Assembly: GCF_943193195.1 (NCBI RefSeq)
Contig: NZ_CALPDG010000013.1
Location: 1-64,000, forward strand
Length of the DNA: 64,000 nucleotides
Direction of reading: 5' to 3'
Origin: Mediterraneibacter agrestimuris
GTDB lineage: Bacteria > Bacillota > Clostridia > Lachnospirales > Lachnospiraceae
Position 1 is the first letter of the stretch. Every line of letters starts with the position of its first letter. Both the position numbers and the translations under genes were made by a program. The notes beneath the pieces are model-generated. The model did not search any database. It saw only the letters and a list, made by a program, of their open reading frames with translations, and was not told the origin of the DNA. Positions 7,677 through 15,159 of this stretch are shown piece after piece.

Positions 7677-9791
7677 GTGGCACAGCGGAATAACAAGCTG
7701 ACAGCTCTCTATGAGAGATTATCAAAGGACGATGAACTGCAAGGGGAATCAAACAGTATCACGAACCAGAAGAATTATCTGGAAGAATATGCACAGGCTA
7801 AGGGATTGACGAATATCCGGCACTATACAGATGATGGCTTCAGCGGAGTTACCTTTAACCGTCCGGGCTTTCAGAAAATGATTGCTGATGTGGAAGCAGG
7901 ACTGATTGATACCATTTGTGTAAAGGATATGAGCCGACTGGGAAGAAATTATCTGAAAGTTGGGTATTACACAGAAATATTGTTCCCAGAGAAAAATGTC
8001 CGATTCATTGCAATCAATAACAGCATTGACAGTGCAACACCAACAGATAATGATTTTACACCATTTCTGAATATCATGAATGAATGGTATGCAAAGGACA
8101 CAAGCAAGAAAATCAAAGCTATTTTTCAATCCAGAATGAAATCCGGCAAGAGATGTAGTGGTGCAATTCCTTATGGTTATAAGCATGATCCAGAAGATAA
8201 AAACCATTTGCTGGTCGATGAAGAAGCAGCGAAAGTTGTAAGAAAAATATATCAGCTTGCAATCGAAGGAAATGGTCCGGCACAGATAGCAGATATTCTC
8301 ACAAAGGAGCATACCTTAATACCCTCTGCATATCTGGAACGACATGGGGAAGGAGAAGTGAGCAGGAATCACAGTTACCATGATCCTTATATCTGGAATG
8401 CTACTGCAGTCAGTGGGATTCTTGATAAAAGGGAATATATGGGACATACGATTCTTGGAAAAACAATCTGTGATAACTTCAAAACAAAGAAACGAAGAAA
8501 AGCCAGACCAGAGGAATTGATTATCTTTGAAAATACACATGAAGCGATCATTGATGAAGATACTTGGAATCAGGCACAGAAGTTCAGAAAAAGAGTGACG
8601 AAGCGTGTGGCAAATGGCACGTACAAACACAGATTATCAGGGCTTGTCTATTGTGCAGATTGTGGCAGCAGAATGAGTTACAGAAGCCCCGAAGCACAAA
8701 AGAGAAAAGATGGGAAACGCTATGATTCAGACAGTAGTTTTTCATGCTCAGCATATGGAAACAAATATAAAGAGTGTACATTTCATTTTATAACGTCATC
8801 GGCACTGGATCAGCTTGTTGATGATTCTATCCGCAGAGTTGCCAGATTTGTTCTGACGAATCAAAAAGAATTTCTGGAACAGGTGGGTCAGTTGAAAGAA
8901 ACTTACAGTGAAAAGTTCATGCAAGAATCACAAAAAGAGGTCAAGTCAGCTAAGAACAGGATTCAGGAGTTAGATACTTTGATAAAGAACCTGTATGAAG
9001 GAAATGTACTGGGGAAAATCCCGGACAGGCATTTTAACCGCATGATGAAAGAATATGACGATGAACAGCAGGAGCTGGAAGCAAAGGTGGCAGAACTGGA
9101 ACAGGAACTCGGTCAGAATGAAAATTCGGAAAATGGCGGAGATCGGTTTGTCCGACTTGTAAAAAAATATCAGGACTTTGAAGAAATTACCCCAAGAATG
9201 TTAAATGAGTTTATAGATAAAATTATGGTTCATGAAGCGGTAGGAAAAGGTCTTGATCGTACACAGCGGATAGACATTTATTTCAATTTCATCGGACAGT
9301 TTGCAGTTCCTTTTTCGGAAGAAGAACTGGAGGCGGAAAGAAAAGCCCGGCAGGAAGAAGAACAGCGTAAAGCAGAAGCCAAAAGAGAAAGGCAGAGGAT
9401 AGCAGCTAGAAAGTGTTCCCAGAAGCGTAAAGAAGAACGTGCCAGAATCAAAGCAGCTGCGGAAGCTGGCGATGAAGAGGCAATCAGGCAGTATGAAGCA
9501 ATTCTGGATAAAGAGAGGGCAAGACGGGAAAGAGACCGGGCAAGCCGAAAACGGAGTTATCAGAAACAGCAGAAAAAAGCAAAAGAGATTGAAAAGGCTG
9601 CACAGGCTGATAATCCGGAAGCTATGAAGGAGTATGAAAAGATTCTGGAAAACAGAAAGAAAGCTACTGCCAGCACACAGAAATGGAGAAACAAGCAAAA
9701 AAAGAAGGCTCTGGAGCCTACCTACCAAATAGAACCAGAGCCAACTGAACTTGAACCGGAGCAGGAATTACCTGTCACCGCTTCGGCTTGA
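7677..9791 (+). CDS. Large serine recombinase of the IME
   Basis: A 704-residue TndX/TnpX-type site-specific recombinase. The resolvase catalytic domain comes first (LTALYERLSKDDE with the nucleophilic Ser, DGFSGVTFNRPGF, KDMSRLGRNYLKVG), then the recombinase domain (GAIPYGYK to HEAIIDEDTWNQAQ), a zinc ribbon (LVYCADCGSRM and later Cys residues), a coiled coil and a long, highly charged DUF4368-like tail. GTG 7677 is chosen because of the strong AAGGAGGTGG at 7662-7671. The frame is open upstream into virD4, so a fusion product is also possible. It should catalyse excision and integration of the IME. Confidence 0.92.
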   Translation: MAQRNNKLTALYERLSKDDELQGESNSITNQKNYLEEYAQAKGLTNIRHYTDDGFSGVTFNRPGFQKMIADVEAGLIDTICVKDMSRLGRNYLKVGYYTEILFPEKNVRFIAINNSIDSATPTDNDFTPFLNIMNEWYAKDTSKKIKAIFQSRMKSGKRCSGAIPYGYKHDPEDKNHLLVDEEAAKVVRKIYQLAIEGNGPAQIADILTKEHTLIPSAYLERHGEGEVSRNHSYHDPYIWNATAVSGILDKREYMGHTILGKTICDNFKTKKRRKARPEELIIFENTHEAIIDEDTWNQAQKFRKRVTKRVANGTYKHRLSGLVYCADCGSRMSYRSPEAQKRKDGKRYDSDSSFSCSAYGNKYKECTFHFITSSALDQLVDDSIRRVARFVLTNQKEFLEQVGQLKETYSEKFMQESQKEVKSAKNRIQELDTLIKNLYEGNVLGKIPDRHFNRMMKEYDDEQQELEAKVAELEQELGQNENSENGGDRFVRLVKKYQDFEEITPRMLNEFIDKIMVHEAVGKGLDRTQRIDIYFNFIGQFAVPFSEEELEAERKARQEEEQRKAEAKRERQRIAARKCSQKRKEERARIKAAAEAGDEEAIRQYEAILDKERARRERDRASRKRSYQKQQKKAKEIEKAAQADNPEAMKEYEKILENRKKATASTQKWRNKQKKKALEPTYQIEPEPTELEPEQELPVTASA

Positions 9792-9837
9792 TCGTACCAC
9801 AAGGACAGGAAGAAAACAAGCAGAGAGGTTATTGAAT

Positions 9838-10221
9838 ATGAAAAAATTAGCACCATTGATTCATGATACTGAGAATGGACTGGATTATATCCTTGTTGGA
9901 GAGATTTATTTACCGCTGATTGCAGTGCTGGAAGAGACACGTGATATTGGATTTTATGGAAGTCTCCGCAGGAACTATCTGAGAGATTATAAGAGCGGAC
10001 TGTATTCGTACTTGTCACTCAGCGGAAAACTCTGGACGCATCTTGCAGATGTAAATGAACAGTGCATACAGCGTAGAGATTTATTTATGGAGCAAATAAT
10101 GAAGCAGGAAGACATTACTGAAGAATTGAAAGCCAGAAATCAAATGGAATGGGTTCGCCGGACAAATAATGTAAGAAGCCGGGTTGATGAAATGATACTG
10201 ACCGAAATGGTGTACGTGTAG
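9838..10221 (+). CDS. tnpV: TnpV-family protein
   Basis: A 127-residue homologue of the transposon-encoded TnpV of Tn4451-like elements: YG-LRRNYLRDYK, SGKLWTHL, NQMEWVRRTNN and EMILTEMVY are typical. The role is unknown; it accompanies large serine recombinases. ATG 9838 is preferred over an in-frame ATG at 9751 because the family begins there and GAGAGG lies upstream; 9751 falls inside the recombinase gene. A second, diverged family member is overprinted in the giant helicase gene at 42868-43212. Confidence 0.85.
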   Translation: MKKLAPLIHDTENGLDYILVGEIYLPLIAVLEETRDIGFYGSLRRNYLRDYKSGLYSYLSLSGKLWTHLADVNEQCIQRRDLFMEQIMKQEDITEELKARNQMEWVRRTNNVRSRVDEMILTEMVYV

Positions 10222-10230
10222 GAGGGCCTT

Positions 10231-10410
10231 ATGAGATATAGAATCGAATACGCAGATGGAAGATGTTGTAACTTCGCAAACAGCAGAAAAGACCTGTTGG
10301 ACTGGCTGAAACTGCTGAAAGATGAAAAAATCGTAGATATCCGTAAAGTATATAAAAATGGTGTTACGGATTCTGTTCTGGATAATTACCGTAGATATAT
10401 AAAACAATGA
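10231..10410 (+). CDS. Small conserved IME protein
   Basis: A 59-residue soluble protein (begins MRYRIEYADGRCCNF, ends DNYRRYIKQ). ATG 10231 is preceded by a strong AGGAGGG at 10220. It sits 9 bases after tnpV and 16 before the next gene, so it belongs to the same operon. I recognise no function. The mix of short strands and helices suggests a single small folded domain. Confidence 0.7.
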   Translation: MRYRIEYADGRCCNFANSRKDLLDWLKLLKDEKIVDIRKVYKNGVTDSVLDNYRRYIKQ

Positions 10411-10426
10411 AAGGGGGCGGGCAGTC

Positions 10427-10717
10427 ATGGTAGTTGTAAGAATTATTATAAGAATTTTGTTATTGCCGGTGCGTATGTGCCTGACAATCATACAGCTGGT
10501 GGTTATGTTCTTCACATGGCTGTCTGCAACTGTATTTCATATCTTGTCTGGAATTATCTGCATCACAGCTATATTGGGGTATGGATTCGGACAGGAAACA
10601 GGCACAGAGGCAATTAGAATGCTTGCGATAGGCTTTATATTGTATGTTCTGCCTATTCTCGCTGGCTGGTCTGTAGTGTGGCTGGAAGCAATCAAAATTC
10701 GATTGATGGGAGATTAA
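10427..10717 (+). CDS. Small membrane protein, CD1845-like
   Basis: A 96-residue protein with two or three hydrophobic segments (about residues 5-30, 36-52 and 62-85). Layout and length resemble the CD1845 family found in Clostridioides and Lachnospiraceae conjugative elements; the resemblance is one of pattern, and no function is known. ATG 10427 follows AAAGGGGGCGG. Confidence 0.6.
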   Translation: MVVVRIIIRILLLPVRMCLTIIQLVVMFFTWLSATVFHILSGIICITAILGYGFGQETGTEAIRMLAIGFILYVLPILAGWSVVWLEAIKIRLMGD

Positions 10718-10720
10718 AAG

Positions 10721-11020
10721 ATGGAATTAACAGAAAAAATGGAAAAGTTCATGAGCGACCTGATTGGGAAAAGAATGGAAGAAGTTTATCAGGAAAAAGA
10801 TGGAGAGCAGTATGATCCGTTCAATGAAGAATTGGAAGTGAAAGTGCAAAAGGTGATTCGAAAGCTGCCAAAAGAACAGGGGAAAATCATTTTTGACTAT
10901 ATGACGGAAACTTCAAATAATAACAGTGATTTGAATGAGTTTTACTATCGTATGGGATTAAGAGACGGGTTAAAACTGAAGGAAGTTATTCAGGTTATGC
11001 TGGACGCATTAACAGAGTAG
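10721..11020 (+). CDS. Small helical IME protein, paralogue A
   Basis: A 99-residue, acidic, all-helical protein. It is clearly homologous to the next gene: FYYRMGLRDGLKLK here aligns with FFYRLGLKDGMKMK there, and both have a P-x-x-Q-x-x-I/V turn in the middle. The pair is a tandem duplication. It resembles DUF6809-type proteins in its FxYGF/RxGL-like C-terminal motif, but that is a weak impression. Starts 3 bases after the membrane-protein gene. Confidence 0.65.
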   Translation: MELTEKMEKFMSDLIGKRMEEVYQEKDGEQYDPFNEELEVKVQKVIRKLPKEQGKIIFDYMTETSNNNSDLNEFYYRMGLRDGLKLKEVIQVMLDALTE

Positions 11021-11047
11021 GTTGTGTGAAAGGAATGGTATTAACAA

Positions 11048-11350
11048 ATGAAAATGACGAAAGAGATCGAAGAATTTATTAACTTGACCATAACAGAACA
11101 TATGGGAAAAGCATATGCGGATTGGAAACTGAGTCAGCCTTCGATGACAGAGCCAGATGAGGTTGAAGAAGCGTACAAAAAAGTGATTGCTACACTTTCA
11201 CCGAAGCAGGAAGAAGTCATTACAAAATATTGTGACCAGATATTTAACAGCGGAGCAGAGACAGAAGAATTTTTCTATCGGCTAGGCTTGAAAGATGGAA
11301 TGAAAATGAAAAAAATAATAAAAGGCATTATGAGAAAATTATCGAGATGA
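11048..11350 (+). CDS. Small helical IME protein, paralogue B
   Basis: A 100-residue paralogue of the preceding gene, sharing the C-terminal FxYRxGLxDGxKxK signature and overall length but diverged elsewhere. ATG 11048 has AAAGGAA upstream. It is the last gene before the independent promoter of the restriction-modification pair. Confidence 0.65.
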   Translation: MKMTKEIEEFINLTITEHMGKAYADWKLSQPSMTEPDEVEEAYKKVIATLSPKQEEVITKYCDQIFNSGAETEEFFYRLGLKDGMKMKKIIKGIMRKLSR

Positions 11351-11362
11351 TACTGTTACAAA

Positions 11363-11392
11363 TTGAAATATATCATAAAGATATGTTATAAT
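11363..11392 (+). promoter_or_regulatory. Promoter of the restriction-modification genes
   Basis: TTGAAA at 11363-11368 and a perfect TATAAT at 11387-11392 with an 18-base spacer. The methyltransferase starts 68 bases downstream, leaving a 5' leader with the palindrome CGATCG. It gives the R-M pair transcription independent of the upstream IME operon. Confidence 0.7.
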
Positions 11393-11459
11393 GCTATGCG
11401 ACCGCACGATCGATTATGGATGTAGCGGCATATAAATTAAACAAAGGAGAGTTTGAAGC

Positions 11460-12422
11460 GTGAGAGAATTTACGGCAATTAGCTTATTTGCAGGAGCCGG
11501 CGGACTGGATATGGGATTTGAAAGAGCTGGTTTCAAAACAATTTGGGCTAATGATTTTAATGCAGATGCCTGTAAAACTCATGAGAACTGGAGTACTGCA
11601 AAAGTAGTATGTGGAGATGTTGCAAAGGTTGATGCAACAGATATTCCAGATGCGGATATTATGCTGGGCGGATTTCCGTGTCAGGGCTTTTCTCTGAGTG
11701 GGCCACGAAAAATTGATGATTCAAGAAACGTACTTTATAAACATTATGTAAGAATTGTCAAGGAAAAAAAACCGTTAATGTTTGTTGGAGAAAATGTTAA
11801 AGGACTTTTGACAATGGGTGGTGGAACTATCATAGAAGCGATAGTAGAAGATTTTTCACAATGTGGATATAATGTCTTTTATAAATTACTCAATGCAAAG
11901 GATTATGCGGTTCCAGAAGACAGGGAGCGAGTGATTATTGTAGGATTTAGGAAAGATTTAAATATAACTGAATTTGAATTTCCTGTTCCGCGAAACTATC
12001 GTGTAACAATGAGAGAAGCATTAAAAAATATTCCAGAGCCAGAACCAGATGAAGTATGTAATGCACCTTATAGCAGTCGTTATATGAGTAGAAATCGAAA
12101 AAGAGGCTGGGACGATGTATCCTATACGATTCCTGCTATGGCTAAACAAGTTACATTATGGCCAGGTTCCCCAGATATGGTAAAACTAGATAAGGATTTG
12201 TGGAAATTTGGAGATAATGGTGTGACAAGGAGATTTAGTTGGAGGGAAGCAGCGGCTATACAAACATTCCCACCAGATCTGGAATTTTATGGAGATTTGA
12301 CCTCAAAATATAAGCAAATAGGAAATGCTGTTCCGGTAAAATTAGCCGAAACAGTTGCTACACATCTCTATGGAGTACTGTCAAACAGACTTCGTGATGG
12401 CAAAAAGCGGAAAACAAACTGA
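11460..12422 (+). CDS. DNA (cytosine-5) methyltransferase, M.HaeIII-like
   Basis: A 320-residue C5-cytosine methyltransferase with motif I (SLFAGAGGLDMGFERAG), motif IV with the catalytic Cys (GGFPCQGFS, about residue 74), motif VI (GENVKG) and motif X (QIGNAVP) in order. The target-recognition region (YMSRNRKRGWDD and following) resembles M.HaeIII, and the adjacent gene is a HaeIII-type nuclease, so the predicted site is GGCC, protected by methylation of the internal C. GTG 11460 is the start, with AAAGGAGAG upstream. The last 26 bases overlap the endonuclease gene. Confidence 0.92.
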   Translation: MREFTAISLFAGAGGLDMGFERAGFKTIWANDFNADACKTHENWSTAKVVCGDVAKVDATDIPDADIMLGGFPCQGFSLSGPRKIDDSRNVLYKHYVRIVKEKKPLMFVGENVKGLLTMGGGTIIEAIVEDFSQCGYNVFYKLLNAKDYAVPEDRERVIIVGFRKDLNITEFEFPVPRNYRVTMREALKNIPEPEPDEVCNAPYSSRYMSRNRKRGWDDVSYTIPAMAKQVTLWPGSPDMVKLDKDLWKFGDNGVTRRFSWREAAAIQTFPPDLEFYGDLTSKYKQIGNAVPVKLAETVATHLYGVLSNRLRDGKKRKTN

Positions 12423-13446
12423 AACAGGAAAAGCTTTTGAATATGCATGTGCTTATGTTCTTTATAAGCAATATAGCAAAATTACAAATGTTGTATTGCT
12501 AGATAGTCCACAGATGAGTACTGCACGAAACGCTTTTAATAATCTCACAATGGAGGAGCAGCGTGACTATATATTAGGAGCAGAGGCTGCGGTTAGAATT
12601 GTCGATAGGTTAGAGCCTAAGTTATCGAATCAAAAAAATGATATGCTAATTGGCTTGCAAACAGATTCAGCTGGAATTACAGGTGATGTACGAGATGTAT
12701 TGTGTATGAGAGGCAGTGACTGGGAAATAGGATTGTCATGTAAACATAATCATCAGGCAGTCAAACATAGTCGTTTATCAGATACTATAGATTTTGGAAA
12801 AGAGTGGTTTGGAATACCTTGTTCAACAGAGTATTTTGAAGCGATTAGAAACGTGTTTTTACCATTAAGAAAGATAAGGGACGAAAGCAAAGCAAATGGC
12901 GAGCCAGCCAAATGGGATATTATTCCAGATAAAGAGATGGACTGCTATGTACCTGTTTTGGAAGCATTCATGAATGAATTAAAACGTTTAGATTCTGAGT
13001 ATCCACATGAGATACCAGGACGATTGATTAAATATCTGATTGGTGTTAATGACTTTTACAAGGTTATTATGAATGATCAAAGAAGATTTACAATGATAGA
13101 ATCTGTAAATATCAATGGAACATTAAATCAAAAGGATGGGAAAAAGAAAGCTCTTATAGATGTACCATTGATGAAGTTACCAAGTAGATTTTATGAAATA
13201 GGGTTTAAAGAAGGATCAAGAAATACAATTGTTGTTGTATGTGATCAAGGTTGGAATGTATCGATGCGAATTCATAATGCAAGTTCTAAAATTGAACCTT
13301 CATTGAAATTTGATGTGCAATTGATGGCAATGCCGTCCTCAATATTAACACAAATTGAGCCATGGGATTCTACAACATTGGAATATCATAAGGTTATCTC
13401 AGCTGACAAAGTAGCTGAAGATATTCCACCATATGGAAACAAATAA
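12397..13446 (+). CDS. Type II restriction endonuclease, HaeIII family
   Basis: A 349-residue protein of the HaeIII endonuclease family (PF09556). The N-terminal SGKQTETGKAFEYACAY and the central GDVRDV ... WEIGLSCKHNHQAVKHSRL ... IDFGKEWFGIPC are the family core; the acidic and Lys residues of GDVRD and SCK form a PD-(D/E)xK-like catalytic site. Predicted to cut GGCC. ATG 12397 overlaps the methyltransferase end by 26 bases; a longer frame from 12355 is less likely. The order methylase-first with overlap favours protection before cleavage. A terminator follows at 13454. Confidence 0.9.
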   Translation: MAKSGKQTETGKAFEYACAYVLYKQYSKITNVVLLDSPQMSTARNAFNNLTMEEQRDYILGAEAAVRIVDRLEPKLSNQKNDMLIGLQTDSAGITGDVRDVLCMRGSDWEIGLSCKHNHQAVKHSRLSDTIDFGKEWFGIPCSTEYFEAIRNVFLPLRKIRDESKANGEPAKWDIIPDKEMDCYVPVLEAFMNELKRLDSEYPHEIPGRLIKYLIGVNDFYKVIMNDQRRFTMIESVNINGTLNQKDGKKKALIDVPLMKLPSRFYEIGFKEGSRNTIVVVCDQGWNVSMRIHNASSKIEPSLKFDVQLMAMPSSILTQIEPWDSTTLEYHKVISADKVAEDIPPYGNK

Positions 13447-13453
13447 AAGATGT

Positions 13454-13487
13454 AAGGACATTAACTTAGATAAGTTGGTGTCCTTTT
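13454..13487 (+). terminator. Terminator after the restriction gene
   Basis: AAGGACA at 13454-13460 pairs with TGTCCTT at 13479-13485, with an inner AACTTA/TAAGTT stem, followed by TT. It closes the R-M operon. Confidence 0.8.
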
Positions 13488-13565
13488 AAAGTGAAAAATA
13501 TTGCAATAATGTGACAAACGGGAGACGAAGAGCGTACAAGAGAGAAACACAGAAAATAAATGGGA

Positions 13566-13594
13566 TTGAACAAAACAAATGAATATGGTATAAT
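13566..13594 (+). promoter_or_regulatory. Consensus promoter
   Basis: TTGAAC at 13566-13571 and TATAAT at 13589-13594 with exactly 17 bases between. It drives the gene at 13625, whose Shine-Dalgarno (AAAGGAGGCG) follows closely. Confidence 0.75.
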
Positions 13595-13624
13595 CAACAG
13601 GAAAACAGAAAGGAGGCGAGCAGA

Positions 13625-14008
13625 GTGATTGATTTATCAAATTTTAAGACGTTTGACTTTAGTGAAGGTGTACCATATATCTCAATTACAAGCAATGGAA
13701 TTACATTTAATAAATCTGTAATTATGAAGATGAAGTATCCAACATATGTAAAACTTCTGATTAACGAATCTGACAAACAGATTGCTGTTCAGGCATGTGA
13801 TGAACATGATGATAAATCAGTGCAGTTTTATAAGGAAAAATCGAATGGTGTTTTGTCAGTTCGATGGAATGCAAAAGATTTGATTAACACGATTGCTAGA
13901 ATATGCGATTGGGATTTGAGTCAATTGTCGTATCGAGTAAATGGCGTATTAGTTCCTGAAATGAATTTAATGCTATTTGATTTGAATGAAGCAGTCACTA
14001 TGGTATAA
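13625..14008 (+). CDS. Conserved hypothetical IME protein
   Basis: A 127-residue protein with alternating strand-like segments (VPYISITSNGITFNKSVI, KLLINESDKQIAVQA) and a C-terminal segment ending NLNEAVTMV-like. I do not recognise a family. GTG 13625 is supported by AAAGGAGGCG and a consensus promoter, so it is a separate transcription unit between the R-M genes and the mobilization region. A possible regulator or R-M accessory protein, but that is only positional inference. Confidence 0.6.
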   Translation: MIDLSNFKTFDFSEGVPYISITSNGITFNKSVIMKMKYPTYVKLLINESDKQIAVQACDEHDDKSVQFYKEKSNGVLSVRWNAKDLINTIARICDWDLSQLSYRVNGVLVPEMNLMLFDLNEAVTMV

Positions 14009-14030
14009 GGCTTGCAACTTTTCTGATTCC

Positions 14031-14071
14031 AAAAAAAGAGTTCATTTGAGATTAGGCCCTCAAACGAACTC
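14031..14071 (-). terminator. Hairpin with minus-strand T run
   Basis: GAGTTC at 14038-14043 pairs with GAACTC at 14066-14071, and TTTGAG with CTCAAA inside. The A run at 14031-14037 becomes a T run on the minus strand, so it reads as a terminator for leftward transcription; for rightward transcription it is just a hairpin. Confidence 0.5.
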
Positions 14072-14205
14072 CAGCGGAAATAGCAGAGACAAAGATCATC
14101 TACTAAAACCATATCTTTCAAATGTATTTTAGTATTTGTTTCTGCCGATTTCCATACTTTCTCGGATTCGTCTGAGAAAAATCTTTTGGAAAGGAGGCAG
14201 ATTGC

Positions 14206-14346
14206 ATGGAAAAATGTGACCAGACTGAAATGGTTTTTACTGCATACATTACCCTTAAAAATGGAAATCGCTTGTATGCTAAACAGATTGGAAAAAAAGC
14301 ATTTTGCTTTCCACGTAAAGAAACCAAGGAAAAGACGAGTAAATAA
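14206..14346 (+). CDS. Small conserved protein (46 residues)
   Basis: ATG 14206 follows a strong AAGGAGG at 14191. The 46-residue product (TAYITLKNGNRLYAKQIGK and a basic end) looks like one beta-hairpin followed by a basic tail and could bind nucleic acid. It matches the general pattern of short proteins found in Clostridia mobile elements, but I recognise no specific family. Confidence 0.55.
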   Translation: MEKCDQTEMVFTAYITLKNGNRLYAKQIGKKAFCFPRKETKEKTSK

Positions 14347-14414
14347 TTTATAAGTAACAAGATGTCGGAGAATGTTTGATGGTCACATTCTCTCTGAAAG
14401 AAAGAGAGAAAAAT

Positions 14415-14657
14415 ATGAATAAAAAATCAAGTGGACAAAAATTATCAACACAAGCTTCAAAAATTATGAGATCAAATAACAGTTCTCAAATTCAGAAGTC
14501 ATTAGCTGCAAGCGTATTATCACAAAGAAATACAGGAAAAATTACTGGTAAGGCTATGGAGACAAAAGCATCTATGGTAATGAATAGTAATAAGTATTCT
14601 GGAACAACAAAGAGTTTAGCTGCCAGTGTTCTTTCTCAATCAGATAAAAACAGATAA
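14415..14657 (+). CDS. Small protein with two internal repeats
   Basis: An 80-residue Ser/Lys-rich protein built from two roughly 37-residue repeats: each has a KASxxM-x-SN segment followed by KSLAASVLSQ. ATG 14415 is preceded by a purine-rich AAGAGAG; an in-frame ATG at 14376 is possible. No family function is known to me. A terminator hairpin follows at 14675. The repeat structure suggests a duplicated helical unit. Confidence 0.6.
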   Translation: MNKKSSGQKLSTQASKIMRSNNSSQIQKSLAASVLSQRNTGKITGKAMETKASMVMNSNKYSGTTKSLAASVLSQSDKNR

Positions 14658-14674
14658 TAAATAATGATTAACCC

Positions 14675-14715
14675 AAAGGGCATTAACCGTAAAAAAGTTA
14701 GTGCCTTTTGTTTTG
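14675..14715 (+). terminator. Terminator hairpin
   Basis: GGGCATTAAC at 14678-14687 pairs with GTTAGTGCCT at 14697-14706, with two G-T wobbles, followed by TTTGTTTT. Confidence 0.75.
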
Positions 14716-14786
14716 CTCATTATAAAAAAGGACTGTATGAGCCAGTCAGAAAAATTGAATAGTGACCGATCAGGTCAAAAGGATTG

Positions 14787-14837
14787 AGCCGATGTATTTG
14801 GACTTTTGCAAAAGTTGAAACTACGTCGGCTTTTTTA
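14787..14837 (+). terminator. Long terminator hairpin before the mobilization region
   Basis: AGCCGATGTA at 14787-14796 pairs with TACGTCGGCT at 14822-14831, with an inner ACTTTTGCAAAAGT palindrome, and a T run follows. It shields the candidate oriT from upstream transcription. Confidence 0.75.
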
Positions 14838-14989
14838 TTTTCACAAAATCCGGTGCAGAGGATTTTTGAAAAACAGACGGGACGGAGTTCATGCCGAAGG
14901 GATAGCGGCAGGAGTTCCGTTTTGTCTGCCGGGAGTACAGAAGGCTGGAAGTTCTTTGTGCCTGGATTGCAAAGGGTGGCAGCACCTTG

Positions 14990-15135
14990 CTGGGGTTAAG
15001 GGGCGAAGCCCTTAGCAGGTTAAGGGCGGCAGCCATTGCCCAGTTAAGAGGCGTTTCGCCACTTAGTACTGGGTACTGTCTGTAACGGAGACAGAGACTT
15101 TTAGCAGCTTCGCTGCAATTCCCTTCGGGGAAAAA
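14990..15135 (+). other. Candidate oriT: array of seven hairpins
   Basis: The 500-bp gap before the relaxase gene holds a GC-richer block with successive short hairpins: TAAGGG/CCCTTA (14997-15014), GGGC/GCCC (15024-15041), GGCG/CGCC (15050-15060), AGTAC/GTACT (15065-15077), GTCT/AGAC (15078-15098), GCAGC/GCTGC (15104-15116) and TTCCC/GGGAA (15119-15132). The first three sit in imperfect direct repeats that each begin GTTAAG. MobV relaxases nick at oriT sites just upstream of their own gene, so this is the best oriT candidate. The nic site cannot be placed. Confidence 0.5.
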
Positions 15136-15159
15136 CTTGAAAGAAAGGGGAAATGTGAA

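Noticed and set aside
11363-13487. GGCC avoidance as support for the HaeIII-like site
   Set aside because: GGCC is present, for example in the methyltransferase gene itself and near 14056. Avoidance cannot be judged without a count against expectation.
14784-15015. Two short overlapping frames in the oriT region
   Set aside because: They run through terminator and hairpin sequences, with no ribosome sites and Trp/Cys-rich unlikely products.
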